Notes: generated by a model from the sequence alone, not told the origin. Counted from the first letter of the stretch, positions 8,545 through 19,363 are shown. The stretch: DNA of 64,000 nucleotides from Palsa-1439 sp050015495 (GCA_050015495.1 JBEKBH010000002.1:1-64000); one strand, 5' to 3'. A program made the numbers and translations.

Positions 8545-9062
8545 AGCGGTTCCTCTTCTTGACGGCGCTGATGATTGGCGCGGTGATCACGGTCGCCCGG
8601 GCACAGCAATCCCCACTGCCGCCGCCACCGTCCCCACCGACGGTCGATCAGTCGAAGCCCAGGCAAAGACTGATGACCGAGGAACAGCGGGCCATGGCGG
8701 AACAACGTCTGGACGCGAATTGGAGTCGAATGACCCTCGAAGGCAAGACGCAACTGATGCGCCTCCATCGTGCGCTCGCGGAGATGCCGCCCGAGGAACG
8801 AAAATTCATCCATGACCGCATCGAGCGCTTTCTCAACATGACACCGGCGGAACGCGCCCAGCTTCAACAGAACAGAAAGAAATGGGAACAGATGACGCCG
8901 GCGGAACGGCAGCGAGCCCGGGAAGAATTCCGCAACCGCCAACAGGAATTTGAACAGCAATGGCGTCGCAATCACCCGGGCGAGGGGTCGCAGGCCAATC
9001 CGCCGCCAACGGAAGACAACGGGACGTCGGCTCCGCCGCCACCCCCGCCATCCACCCCGTGA
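8541..9062 (+). CDS. Secreted DUF3106-like helical protein
   Basis: A 173-residue protein with a signal peptide (residues 1-21, ending ARA), a proline-rich linker, a charged helical core and a proline-rich tail. The core repeats a pattern such as RMTLEGKTQLMRLHRALAEMPPEERKFIHDRI and KWEQMTPAERQRAREEFRNRQ, typical of DUF3106. It overlaps the anti-sigma gene by 4 bases, so it belongs to the sigma operon. A periplasmic sensing or buffering role is an inference from context. Confidence 0.75.
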   Translation: MKRFLFLTALMIGAVITVARAQQSPLPPPPSPPTVDQSKPRQRLMTEEQRAMAEQRLDANWSRMTLEGKTQLMRLHRALAEMPPEERKFIHDRIERFLNMTPAERAQLQQNRKKWEQMTPAERQRAREEFRNRQQEFEQQWRRNHPGEGSQANPPPTEDNGTSAPPPPPPSTP

Positions 9063-9135
9063 AAATGTTCCGGAGTTGCCAAACAACCATGTGCCATATG
9101 ACCCAATCGCAAACAAACCAGCCAAGGAGATTCAA

Positions 9136-9603
9136 ATGAAACGCGCAGTGATCATCGCCTGTTTGACCAGTGTTGTCATGGCCGCCGCAGCGCTTGCCGC
9201 CGATGACTCGACCAATGCCCCGCCAACACCGCCCCATCCGATGCGGCCGATGATGAGGAACTTGTTGCCGCCACGCGTTTTCGAAGACCTGGCGTTGACA
9301 GCCGACCAACAGACGAAATACGACTCGCTGAACACAAGCTTCAAGAGCGACGTGGCCAAGTTGCGTGCCAATAACGCTCCGTCGAGCGGGACGACCACGA
9401 ACGCAGCACCGGGGGGCGGTCGCCAGGCATTCCAGGCCCTTCACCGGAGTTACATCGAAAAACTGCGCGCCTTCCTTACAGCGGATCAAAACGCCAAACT
9501 AACCGAGGCTATGGAAAACGGTCCCGGCGGTGGACGTCGCGGGGCAGGTCAGGGCGCGGGAAGCAATTCGCCGGCGCAGCCACCGCCGTCCCCGAATAAT
9601 TAG
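9136..9603 (+). CDS. Secreted Spy/LTXXQ-like protein
   Basis: A 155-residue protein with a signal peptide (residues 1-21, ending ALAAD). Two LTxxQ-type segments (LTADQQTKYDSL and LTADQNAKLTEA) flank a helical core, as in the Spy/CpxP/ZraP group of periplasmic chaperones and sensors. The tail is rich in Gly, Pro and Asn. The site AAGGAGA lies 5 bases before ATG 9136. It is the last gene of the sigma operon; related proteins elsewhere are induced by envelope or metal stress. Its stop overlaps that of the convergent rsmB gene. Confidence 0.75.
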   Translation: MKRAVIIACLTSVVMAAAALAADDSTNAPPTPPHPMRPMMRNLLPPRVFEDLALTADQQTKYDSLNTSFKSDVAKLRANNAPSSGTTTNAAPGGGRQAFQALHRSYIEKLRAFLTADQNAKLTEAMENGPGGGRRGAGQGAGSNSPAQPPPSPNN

Positions 9604-10919
9604 ACTCGGCGGGCGGGGGCATCCGCACCCGTTCTTCGGAACCTGACGACGAACGCGCCATCCACGCCATCGCGCGGGGGAAACAGGGAACGTGTCGTCT
9701 CCAGCGCAAATTCTTTGTGGGAGTTGAGAAACGCCTCCGCAACGCCTTCGTTCTCCTCGGGTTCCAGACTGCACGTGCTGTAAACCAGAATGCCGCCACG
9801 ATTCGTAAACTTCGCCGCCGCCGCGCTCAATTTTGCTTGGAGCGCCCCGAGTCGGGCGATCTCCTCTTCCGTGAGCCGCCACCGCAGGTCGGCGCGCCGA
9901 CGAAGCACGCCTGTGTTCGAGCATGGCGCATCCACCAGCACCCGGTCGAACTCCTCCCCGCGCAGGCAACGATCCAATCGCGTCCCGTCACAGGCCAGCG
10001 TCGCCACGATTTCCACGCCGAGCCGGCGGCAGTTTTCTCCCACCAGCGCCAGCCGTGAACTGGTTGAATCGGCGGCGATGATTCGACCGCGATTCTGCAT
10101 CTTTTGTGCCGCGTACGTGGTCTTGCCGCCCGGCGCGGCGCACATATCCAGCACCGCATCGCCGGGTTGCGGATCGAGCGCGTCCACCGCAACAAGCGTG
10201 GACGGGTCCTGGACATAGAACTCGCCGTTGGTGAACGACCTGGTGCGAAACAGCCCTGCGGTATCGGTCACGCGCCAGCACAATGGGTGGTCGGTCGATT
10301 CGACGGGAACATCCGCGGGTTTCGCCGATGTTCTGAGCGTGTTAACCCGCAAAAACAACGCCGGTGGCTGGTTATTCCAATCGCACAGTGCCGCCGCACG
10401 CTCGCGGCCCAACCGCGCCGCCCAACGTTTCCACAACCACTCGGGGTGTGAGTAATAAATCCATGGCTCTCCCTGGCGCGTGTCCCCGAGTCTCGCCAGC
10501 AGGGCGTCGGACTCCCGTTGCGCCCGTCGCAGGACGGCGTTGACGAATTTCGCCTCTGCCTCGCCCGCGCGCGTTTTGGCGAGCGCGACGGATTCGTTGA
10601 GCGCCGCGTGCGCCGGGGTCTTGAGGTAGAACAGTTGATAGAGTCCCAAGGTGAGGACATCGGCGACGATCGGGCGCGGCGCTTTGGCGGCCAACCGGGC
10701 CAGCAGGAAATCCAGCGAGAGTTTGCGCCGCAGGCAACCATAGAACAACTCCGTCACAAACGCACGGTCAGGCTGTGTCAATGAATATCCTGCAAGTGCT
10801 TGTTCGAGAAGCTCATCAGCCATGGCCTGTGACCGCGGCCAGCGATTCAGCAGGTCTAATGCGAGTTCCCGGGCGTTCACAACGCGAGGGTAACGGTCAG
10901 GGAAAGGTGAGGCTAGCAT
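9600..10919 (-). CDS. rsmB: 16S rRNA m5C967 methyltransferase
   Basis: 439 residues in the RsmB/Sun layout: an N-terminal NusB-like RNA-binding domain (to about residue 140), then a SAM methyltransferase domain. The latter has the SAM site VLDMCAAPGGKTTYAA, motif IV DAPCSNTGVLRR and motif VI YSTCSLEPEENE, giving the two cysteines that m5C enzymes need. A GTG at 10880 (VNARELALDLL) may be the real start, since the first 13 residues look unconserved. The gene ends head to head with the Spy-like gene, their stop codons overlapping. Confidence 0.92.
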   Translation of the reverse strand: MLASPFPDRYPRVVNARELALDLLNRWPRSQAMADELLEQALAGYSLTQPDRAFVTELFYGCLRRKLSLDFLLARLAAKAPRPIVADVLTLGLYQLFYLKTPAHAALNESVALAKTRAGEAEAKFVNAVLRRAQRESDALLARLGDTRQGEPWIYYSHPEWLWKRWAARLGRERAAALCDWNNQPPALFLRVNTLRTSAKPADVPVESTDHPLCWRVTDTAGLFRTRSFTNGEFYVQDPSTLVAVDALDPQPGDAVLDMCAAPGGKTTYAAQKMQNRGRIIAADSTSSRLALVGENCRRLGVEIVATLACDGTRLDRCLRGEEFDRVLVDAPCSNTGVLRRRADLRWRLTEEEIARLGALQAKLSAAAAKFTNRGGILVYSTCSLEPEENEGVAEAFLNSHKEFALETTRSLFPPRDGVDGAFVVRFRRTGADAPARRV

Positions 10920-10991
10920 AATCCACTTGTGTTCGAACCTCGTCTCACTACAATTCGCCGCGACACCCCGAATGTCGGAAGGAGTAGAATT

Positions 10992-12305
10992 GTGAGGCGT
11001 TCACTATTTTGGATGTGGTGTGCTTTGTTCGTGTTAACAGCTTCGACCACCTTCGCCGCGATGGTGCCGTTGGCGAGGCCGGCGTTGAAAGTGGATTCGG
11101 GCGACACGGCGTGGGTGCTGGCGTCCGCCGCGCTGGTCATGCTGATGACACCGGGCCTGGCCTTTTTTTACTGCGGCATGGTGCATCGCAAGCACGTGCT
11201 CGGTACCATCATGCAAAGCTTCGCGTTGCTGGCGGTGATCACCGTCCAATGGATGTTGTGGGGCTACAGCCTCGCCTTTGGCCCGGATATCGGCTCGGTG
11301 ATTGGCAATCTCAGTTGGGCCGGCTTGTCTGGCGTGGGCGCCGCGCCCAATCCCGATTACGCCGCCACCATCCCGCATCAGGCGTTTATGATTTTCCAGA
11401 TGATGTTCGCCATCATCACCCCCGCGTTGATTTACGGCGCGGTCGCCGAACGCATGAAGTTTTCGTCGATGCTGCTGTTCTCCCTGCTGTGGGCGACCTT
11501 CGTGTACGATCCGATTTGCCACTGGGTGTGGAACGTCGGTGGCTGGCTCCACAAACTCAACGCCCTCGACTTCGCGGGCGGCACCGTGGTCCATATCAGT
11601 TCGGGCATGACGGCCCTGGTGTGCGCGGTGGTGCTCGGCAAGCGGCGCGGCGACCGCAAAATGGAACCGCATAACATGACCCTGACCGTCCTGGGCGCCG
11701 GCCTCCTGTGGTTCGGCTGGTTCGGGTTCAACGCCGGCAGCGCTCTCGGCGCGAACGGGCTGGCGGTGCAGGCGTTCATCAACACGCACATCGCTTCCGC
11801 CGCCGCCGCCATGTCGTGGATGTTTATGGAATGGAAGTTCCGCGGCAAACCCAGCATGCTCGGCATCGCGTCCGGATGCGTCGCCGGCCTGGTCGCCATC
11901 ACGCCCGCGGCGGGGTTCGTGACCGCGGGCGGCGCGCTGATCATCGGCTTGCTCGGCGGCACCGTTTGCTATTTTGGCGTCACCTTCAAAAACAAATTCG
12001 GGTTCGATGATACGCTCGACACCTTCGGGGTCCATGGCGTGGGGGGAATGCTCGGCGCGTTGCTCACGGGCGTATTCGCCACGACGGTCGTCAACGACGC
12101 CGGCGCGGAAGGTCTGCTCCGGGGCAATCCCAAACAATTGCTCATCCAGGCCGTGGGCGTTCTCGCGACCGTTGTCTATGCGGTCGTCGTCAGTTGGATC
12201 CTGTTGAAGATCGTCGACAAGACCATGGGCCTGCGCGTAACGAACGAAGAAGAAGAGCAGGGCCTCGATTGGACCCAACACGGCGAAAGCGGTTACAACT
12301 TCTAG
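10992..12305 (+). CDS. amtB: Ammonium transporter
   Basis: 437 residues of the Amt/Rh family: an N-terminal signal-like helix, then about 11 membrane helices. The pore twin histidines are His201 (GGTVVHISSG) and His348 (FGVHGVGG), spaced as in E. coli AmtB, and the conserved Asp is in LDFAGG. The GTG at 10992 was chosen because GGAAGGAG lies 6-8 bases upstream. An earlier in-frame GTG at 10929 adds residues without family character. No PII (glnK) gene is adjacent, so the usual partner must be elsewhere. Confidence 0.93.
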   Translation: MRRSLFWMWCALFVLTASTTFAAMVPLARPALKVDSGDTAWVLASAALVMLMTPGLAFFYCGMVHRKHVLGTIMQSFALLAVITVQWMLWGYSLAFGPDIGSVIGNLSWAGLSGVGAAPNPDYAATIPHQAFMIFQMMFAIITPALIYGAVAERMKFSSMLLFSLLWATFVYDPICHWVWNVGGWLHKLNALDFAGGTVVHISSGMTALVCAVVLGKRRGDRKMEPHNMTLTVLGAGLLWFGWFGFNAGSALGANGLAVQAFINTHIASAAAAMSWMFMEWKFRGKPSMLGIASGCVAGLVAITPAAGFVTAGGALIIGLLGGTVCYFGVTFKNKFGFDDTLDTFGVHGVGGMLGALLTGVFATTVVNDAGAEGLLRGNPKQLLIQAVGVLATVVYAVVVSWILLKIVDKTMGLRVTNEEEEQGLDWTQHGESGYNF

Positions 12306-12350
12306 TCGATCGATTCGCGGCTGGCGAATTCAGTCCGACTTCGGTATGAT

Positions 12351-12378
12351 GCAAGGCCGACACGAGTGTCGGCCTTGC
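12351..12378. terminator. Perfect 13-bp hairpin between amtB and der
   Basis: GCAAGGCCGACAC and GTGTCGGCCTTGC are exact reverse complements separated by only GA, 45 bases after the amtB stop and 6 bases before the der ATG. No run of T follows, so it could be a factor-assisted terminator, a REP-like repeat or a hairpin controlling der translation. Confidence 0.6.
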
Positions 12379-12384
12379 TCGTTC

Positions 12385-13788
12385 ATGGAAAAAACGCACG
12401 ACATCCTCGCCATCGTCGGACGTCCCAACGTCGGGAAGAGCACGCTCTTCAACCGAATCGTCGGGCGCCGCATCGCCATTGTGCATGAAGAACCGGGGGT
12501 GACCCGTGACCGCGTCGCGGCCACGGCCCGCTGGCACGACAAATCGTTCGAGGTGGTCGACACGGGCGGCATCGCGTTCATGGACGAGGAGAAAAGCGCT
12601 GACCTGATGGCGAACGCGACGCGGCACCAAGCCGAAATCGCCATCGAAATGGCTACCGCCATCATTATGGTTGTGGACGTGACGGAAGGCGTCGTGCCGC
12701 TTGACCAGGAAATCGCCCGCAAGCTGCGCACCAGCGGCAAGAAGATCTTCCTCGCGGTCAATAAAGTGGATAATGACCGCCGGGCGCGGACCGACGCGGA
12801 ATTCGCCGAGCTTGGATTCGACCAGACATTTTCCATCGCCGCCGCGCATGGCCTCGGTGTTTCGGAATTGCTCGAGGCCGCCACGGAAGCATTCGCCGCT
12901 GGAGTGGAGCAAGAAACGACGCCCCCGACGCGTATCGCAATCGTCGGGCGACCGAATGTCGGCAAGTCGTCGCTCATCAACGCCATCCTCAAAGACCAAC
13001 GGACGATCGTGAGCGATATCCCGGGCACCACGCGGGATTCGGTCGATGTGCCGTTTACCGTCCACGAAAAGCCGTACCTGCTCATTGACACGGCGGGACT
13101 ACGGCACCGGGGCAAGATCAATACGTCCGTCGATCAGTTTGGATTGATGCGGGCCGAGCGCAGTATCCGCGAGTGTGATATTGCCGTGTTGGTCCTCGAC
13201 GCCGTCGCCGGTGTGACGAGGCAGGACAAGGCAATCGCGGGACAAATTGCCGAGGCGGCGCGCGGTTGCATCGTGCTCGTGAACAAGTGGGACCTCGCGG
13301 AGGAACAGGAACATAAGGAGAGAGTACGCGAGAGCCGGGGCATGAAACGGAAGAAGACGTTTCGCGAACAGTATCTGGAAGCGCTCCGCAAGGAGTTGTT
13401 CTTCCTCGATTGGGCGCCGGTGTTGTTTGCCTCGGCGAAAACGGGACAGAACCTGCATCAATTGTTCGAGCAGGTCGCAGTGATCGAGACCGAAATGACC
13501 CGGCATATCGACACCCCGCAGCTCAACAAGCTGTTCATGCGGGCCATCGACGCCTACCCGCCGCCATTTTCCGGTGGCAAGAGATTAAAAATCTTCTATG
13601 CGTTTCAAAAAGCTTCCCAACCGCCGACGTTTCGGCTATTCGTAAATCAAGCGAGTAGTTTGACGCCGCATTACAAGCGGTTCCTGATCGACAAAATTCG
13701 GGCGGCATGGGCGTTCACCGGTTGCCCAATTCTGTTGGAATGTCGGGAGCGGGAGCGGCGAAAGTTCGTGCGAAATCAGCGAGTTTGA
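12385..13788 (+). CDS. der: Ribosome-assembly GTPase Der (EngA)
   Basis: 467 residues with two consecutive GTPase domains and a C-terminal KH-like domain, the layout unique to Der, which matures the 50S subunit. Domain 1 has GRPNVGKST and DTGG; domain 2 has GRPNVGKSS, DTAGL and NKWD. I chose the ATG at 12385 (MEKTHDILAIVG); the upstream in-frame ATG at 12346 would translate the hairpin. No clear ribosome-binding site is visible between hairpin and start. Confidence 0.95.
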   Translation: MEKTHDILAIVGRPNVGKSTLFNRIVGRRIAIVHEEPGVTRDRVAATARWHDKSFEVVDTGGIAFMDEEKSADLMANATRHQAEIAIEMATAIIMVVDVTEGVVPLDQEIARKLRTSGKKIFLAVNKVDNDRRARTDAEFAELGFDQTFSIAAAHGLGVSELLEAATEAFAAGVEQETTPPTRIAIVGRPNVGKSSLINAILKDQRTIVSDIPGTTRDSVDVPFTVHEKPYLLIDTAGLRHRGKINTSVDQFGLMRAERSIRECDIAVLVLDAVAGVTRQDKAIAGQIAEAARGCIVLVNKWDLAEEQEHKERVRESRGMKRKKTFREQYLEALRKELFFLDWAPVLFASAKTGQNLHQLFEQVAVIETEMTRHIDTPQLNKLFMRAIDAYPPPFSGGKRLKIFYAFQKASQPPTFRLFVNQASSLTPHYKRFLIDKIRAAWAFTGCPILLECRERERRKFVRNQRV

Positions 13789-13823
13789 AAAAAAGTGACG
13801 GCGGACGTAGTTTTGTCTTGAAA

Positions 13824-13839
13824 ACACAATATATGGGGT
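13824..13839. promoter_or_regulatory. Candidate NrdR box 1
   Basis: ACACAATATATGGGGT matches the NrdR consensus ACACWATATATWGTGT at 13 of 16 positions, 95 bases upstream of nrdJ. NrdR is the repressor of bacterial ribonucleotide reductase genes. Confidence 0.6.
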
Positions 13840-13854
13840 CATATAGTCCCGCCC

Positions 13855-13870
13855 GCACTATTAGCGGTGG
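13855..13870. promoter_or_regulatory. Weak second NrdR box
   Basis: GCACTATTAGCGGTGG is a poor match alone (about 9 of 16), but it starts exactly 31 bases after box 1. That is the three-helical-turn spacing known for tandem NrdR boxes. Confidence 0.35.
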
Positions 13871-13933
13871 TTTCCAACCTCGACGTTGACCGCCGATGAG
13901 TGGCAACCGACTAGCGTTTTGAGGAGGGTGACA

Positions 13934-16900
13934 GTGATCAATTTGAAGCCAGGAGTGGGGGAGCTTTCTGCGGGCAAGGATAAACTGACCCAGAAGGATT
14001 CTGCAGTAGATATGCCCGTCTCGACCGACACAACCAAGCGCGCCAAACGCGGCACCCAAACGCCGCGAACCGTTCCGCCAGGGCCGCCGAAGAAGATCGG
14101 TTGGGTCGTCCCGCGGGTGTTCAGCCGCGTGGACGTAAAGCCGTTCGACGAAGTCGAATGGGACCGCCGCACCGCCGAGATCACGGACGACAGCGGCAAG
14201 GTCATTTTCAAGCAGGAGAATGTCGAGGTCCCGAAAACCTGGTCCGTCCTCGCCACCAAGGTCGTCGTTTCCAAGTACTTCTACGGCGAGAACGGAACCG
14301 GCCAACGCGAGCAGAGCGTTCGTCAGCTCATTCACCGCGTCACCCGCACGATTGCCGACTGGGGCAACCGCGACGGCTATTTTGCCAGCGCCAAGGACGC
14401 CGAGACATTTTACGACGAGCTGACGTGGCTTTGCCTCAACCAGTACGGGGTGTTCAATTCGCCGGTCTGGTTCAACTGCGGCCTGTACAGCCAGTACGGA
14501 GTCGGCAAGCGGAGCGGCGCGGGCAACTACTATTTCGATGTCGGCACCGAGAGCGTCAACCGCGCCCCGACACAATACGAATATCCACAGTGCTCGGCCT
14601 GTTTCATCCAATCCGTCGGCGACAGGATGGAAGACATCATGGAACTCGCTCGTAGCGAAGCGATGCTGTTTAAGTACGGCAGCGGCACGGGCACGGACCT
14701 GTCGTCCCTGCGTAGCGCCCGCGAGAAACTGTCGGGTGGCGGGCGTCCGAGCGGGCCGTTGTCATTCCTGAAAGTCTATGACGCGATCGCCAGCGTGGTC
14801 AAATCCGGTGGCAAAACGCGCCGCGCGGCGAAGATGAACACGCTCAAGGTCTGGCATCCGGACATCAAGGATTTCATCGACGCCAAGCAGAAGGAAGAGC
14901 GCAAAGCCTGGGCGCTCATCGAACAGGGCTACGCGGGGGATTTCAACGGCGACGCCTATGGCTCGGTTTCATTCCAGAATGAAAACCTCAGCGTGCGTGT
15001 GACTGATGACTTCATGCGCGCCGTGCTGGACGACAAGGATTGGACGACGCATTGGGTCACCAACCCCAGCCAGCCCGGCCCGACGTACAAGGCCCGCGAG
15101 TTGATGCGCGGCATCGCCGAAGGCACCTGGACCTGCGGCGACCCGGGCGTGCAGTACGAGGACACCATCCAGCGCTGGCACACCTGCAAGATGACGGCGC
15201 CGATCAACTCCAGCAACCCGTGCAGCGAGTACATGTTCCTCGACAACAGCGCGTGCAACCTCGCCTCGTTGAACCTGATGAGGTTCCTCCGCGCGGACGG
15301 CACCTTCGACATCGAGCGATTCAAGTCGGCGGTCGAGATTTTCATTACCGCGCAGGAAATCATCGTCGACAACGCGAGTTATCCGACCGAAACCATCGCG
15401 TTGAACAGCCATCTGTTCCGCCCGCTTGGCCTGGGCTTCGCGAACCTCGGCTCGCTCATCATGTCCATGGGCCTGCCGTACGACAGCGACGAGGGCCGCG
15501 GCCTGGCCGGCGCGATCACCGCGATCATGCATCTGCATTCCTACACGCAGTCAGCCCGCATCGCGGAGAAAATCGGCACGTTCGAGGGTTTCGCGAAGAA
15601 CCGCGAGCCGATGTTGCAGGTCATGGAAATGCACCGCGATGCGGTGAAACGCATTCACCCGAGTTGCCCCGATTACCTGCGGAGCGCGGCGCAGCGGTGC
15701 GGCGATGAGGCCGTCGAGCTCGGCCGGCGGTTCGGCTATCGCAATTCGCAGGTCACCGTCCTCGCGCCCACCGGCACCATCGCGTTCATGATGGATTGCG
15801 ATACCACGGGCGTCGAACCCGACATCGCGCTGGTGAAATACAAATTGCTCGCCGGCGGCGGCATGTTGAAGATCGTCAATCGCACCGTGCCGATGGCGTT
15901 GCGCAAACTCGGCTACACCGAACCGCAAATCACCGACATCGTCAAGTACATCGACGAGAACGACATGATCGAAGGCGCGCCGCACCTGCAGGAAAAACAC
16001 GTTGCCGTGTTCGACTGCGCGTTCAAGCCCGCCAAGGGCCGGCGCAGCATCCAGTACATGGCCCACCTCAAGATGATGGCCGCCGCGCAGCCGTTCCTCA
16101 GCGGGGCGATTTCCAAGACGGTGAACATGCCGCAGGAGTCCACCGTCGAGGACATCATGCAGAGCTACGTCGAGGGCTGGAGGCTCGGCCTCAAGGCCGT
16201 GGCAATTTATCGGGACGGCTCCAAGCGATCGCAGCCGCTCAATACCTCGAAGAACAACGGGTCAACACCCGCCGAGACCGCGGCGAAACAGGCGGACTCC
16301 TTCCAATCGCGCATCGTCCAACTTCAAGACGAGGTCGGACAGTTGCGCGCCCGGCTCGGCACGCCCGCGCGGCATCGCCTGCCCGACACCCGCAAAGCCA
16401 TTACCCACAAGTTCGACATCGCCGGCCACGAAGGCTACATCACCGTCGGACTGTTCGACGACGGCACGCCCGGCGAGTTGTTCATCACCATGGCCAAGGA
16501 AGGTTCGACCATCGGCGGGTTGATGGACACCATCGGCACGCTCGTCAGTCTCTCCCTCCAGTACGGCGTCCCGCTGGAAACGCTCGTCAACAAGTTCGCC
16601 CACCAGCGCTTCGAGCCGAGCGGGTTCACCAAGAATCCCGATATCCCGATCGCCAAATCCATCAGCGATTACCTGTTCCGTTGGTTCGGGTGCCAGTTCA
16701 TCCCCGGTTATCGCGAGGCCAATTCGCCGAACGCCGGGCAATCCGAACTGCCGCTCAAAGAGGTCGCGGAACAGGAGCGAAAAGCTGTCAACAAACCCGT
16801 CGTTGAACTCGCGCAGACCGAGGAAGCACCGGCCCGGCCGACGGGGAACCACGGCGCGATGACCGCCGTGCAGAGGCTCAGCCGGACCGTCGAGCACTTC

Positions 16901-17002
16901 ATGCAGGACGCGCCCGCGTGCGACACGTGCGGGGCGATTACCGTGCGCAACGGCGCCTGCTACAAGTGCCTTAACTGCGGCAACTCCATGGGATGCTCCT
17001 GA
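13934..17002 (+). CDS. nrdJ: Adenosylcobalamin-dependent (class II) ribonucleotide reductase
   Basis: A 1022-residue class II ribonucleotide reductase, making deoxyribonucleotides with vitamin B12 instead of oxygen. The barrel core has N428-x-C430-x-E432 (NPCSEYMFLDNSACNLASLNL region); the redox cysteine lies in the CSAC segment (Cys220/Cys223). The region 16380-16690 is the family's TSCPD-like domain. The C-terminus has a zinc-ribbon-like cluster (CDTC ... CYKCLNCGNSMGC) that could re-reduce the active site. GTG 13934 is preceded by GAGGAGG at a 6-base distance. No class I subunit is nearby. A candidate NrdR box pair and a downstream terminator make it a single-gene unit. Confidence 0.95.
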   Translation: MINLKPGVGELSAGKDKLTQKDSAVDMPVSTDTTKRAKRGTQTPRTVPPGPPKKIGWVVPRVFSRVDVKPFDEVEWDRRTAEITDDSGKVIFKQENVEVPKTWSVLATKVVVSKYFYGENGTGQREQSVRQLIHRVTRTIADWGNRDGYFASAKDAETFYDELTWLCLNQYGVFNSPVWFNCGLYSQYGVGKRSGAGNYYFDVGTESVNRAPTQYEYPQCSACFIQSVGDRMEDIMELARSEAMLFKYGSGTGTDLSSLRSAREKLSGGGRPSGPLSFLKVYDAIASVVKSGGKTRRAAKMNTLKVWHPDIKDFIDAKQKEERKAWALIEQGYAGDFNGDAYGSVSFQNENLSVRVTDDFMRAVLDDKDWTTHWVTNPSQPGPTYKARELMRGIAEGTWTCGDPGVQYEDTIQRWHTCKMTAPINSSNPCSEYMFLDNSACNLASLNLMRFLRADGTFDIERFKSAVEIFITAQEIIVDNASYPTETIALNSHLFRPLGLGFANLGSLIMSMGLPYDSDEGRGLAGAITAIMHLHSYTQSARIAEKIGTFEGFAKNREPMLQVMEMHRDAVKRIHPSCPDYLRSAAQRCGDEAVELGRRFGYRNSQVTVLAPTGTIAFMMDCDTTGVEPDIALVKYKLLAGGGMLKIVNRTVPMALRKLGYTEPQITDIVKYIDENDMIEGAPHLQEKHVAVFDCAFKPAKGRRSIQYMAHLKMMAAAQPFLSGAISKTVNMPQESTVEDIMQSYVEGWRLGLKAVAIYRDGSKRSQPLNTSKNNGSTPAETAAKQADSFQSRIVQLQDEVGQLRARLGTPARHRLPDTRKAITHKFDIAGHEGYITVGLFDDGTPGELFITMAKEGSTIGGLMDTIGTLVSLSLQYGVPLETLVNKFAHQRFEPSGFTKNPDIPIAKSISDYLFRWFGCQFIPGYREANSPNAGQSELPLKEVAEQERKAVNKPVVELAQTEEAPARPTGNHGAMTAVQRLSRTVEHFMQDAPACDTCGAITVRNGACYKCLNCGNSMGCS

Positions 17003-17030
17003 TCCACGGAGCCCCTACACACACACAGGA

Positions 17031-17059
17031 AGCCCCGAGGGTCACCTCGGGGCTTTTTG
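17031..17059 (+). terminator. Rho-independent terminator of nrdJ
   Basis: AGCCCCGAGG-GTCA-CCTCGGGGCT forms a perfect 10-bp stem followed by TTTTTG, 29 bases after the nrdJ stop. Confidence 0.92.
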
Positions 17060-17144
17060 TGTGTGTCGCGAAGCTTGACGATGGCGCGCGCAGGTGGTTA
17101 CACTCACTCCCCTTACACCAAAGACGATTCAGGAGACACATTGT

Positions 17145-17465
17145 ATGGCAACAGCAACAGCACCCAAAGTAGGCACGACGAGCGCACGCCCGAAGCCGAA
17201 GGACGACAAGGCGGGCGGCAAAAAAGAGCAGAAGGTTGTTTATCCAAGCGATTTCGGCTCGCACACCAGCATGGCCAATGAAGAATTGACCGGCAAAATC
17301 GCCGCCGGCAAACAGGACACGGTCGATCCGTGGGTCATTTTGAAGGATGAACGCGGGGATTACGCCACGCGGAAGTCGCGCCTCGACTCCGGGCTGGCCG
17401 ACCCGAACCGTTGCGCCGATCAACCCGTTCGCGACAAGGCTGTCAAGGAATTGACCGCCGCCTGA
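17145..17465 (+). CDS. Small charged protein of unknown function
   Basis: 106 residues, not recognised. The N-terminal 35 residues are rich in Lys, Ala, Thr and Pro and probably disordered. The rest is soluble and includes KVVYPSDFGSHTSMANEELTGKIAAG and DPWVILKDERGDYATRKSRLDSGL. No membrane or signal segment is seen. The start is well supported by AGGAGACA upstream, and the gene stands alone between the nrdJ terminator and the glnS leader, so it has its own promoter. Confidence 0.65.
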   Translation: MATATAPKVGTTSARPKPKDDKAGGKKEQKVVYPSDFGSHTSMANEELTGKIAAGKQDTVDPWVILKDERGDYATRKSRLDSGLADPNRCADQPVRDKAVKELTAA

Positions 17466-17479
17466 TTCACCAGGGCGGG

Positions 17480-17540
17480 CCCGTGCCTGCCGATAATTGC
17501 ATGGCACGGGGCAGCCACAGTGGGCTGCCCCCGCATTTTT
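17480..17540 (+). promoter_or_regulatory. Overlapping hairpins before glnS (terminator or attenuator)
   Basis: CCCGTGCC (17480-17487) pairs with GGCACGGG (17503-17510). GGGGCAGCC (17508-17516) pairs with GGCTGCCCC (17523-17531), followed by TTTTTT at 17535-17540. The stems share three bases, so they compete. The second looks like an intrinsic terminator and stops just before the glnS ATG. Confidence 0.5.
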
Positions 17541-17543
17541 TCT

Positions 17544-19363
<1,820 letters not shown>

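Noticed and set aside
11034..12281. Minus-strand open frame of 415 codons opposite amtB
   Set aside because: Antisense shadow; amtB has the pore histidines and a ribosome site.
13789..13933. Possible cobalamin riboswitch before the B12-dependent nrdJ
   Set aside because: No B12-box-like conserved core was found in only 145 bases; the NrdR-type motif explains the region better.
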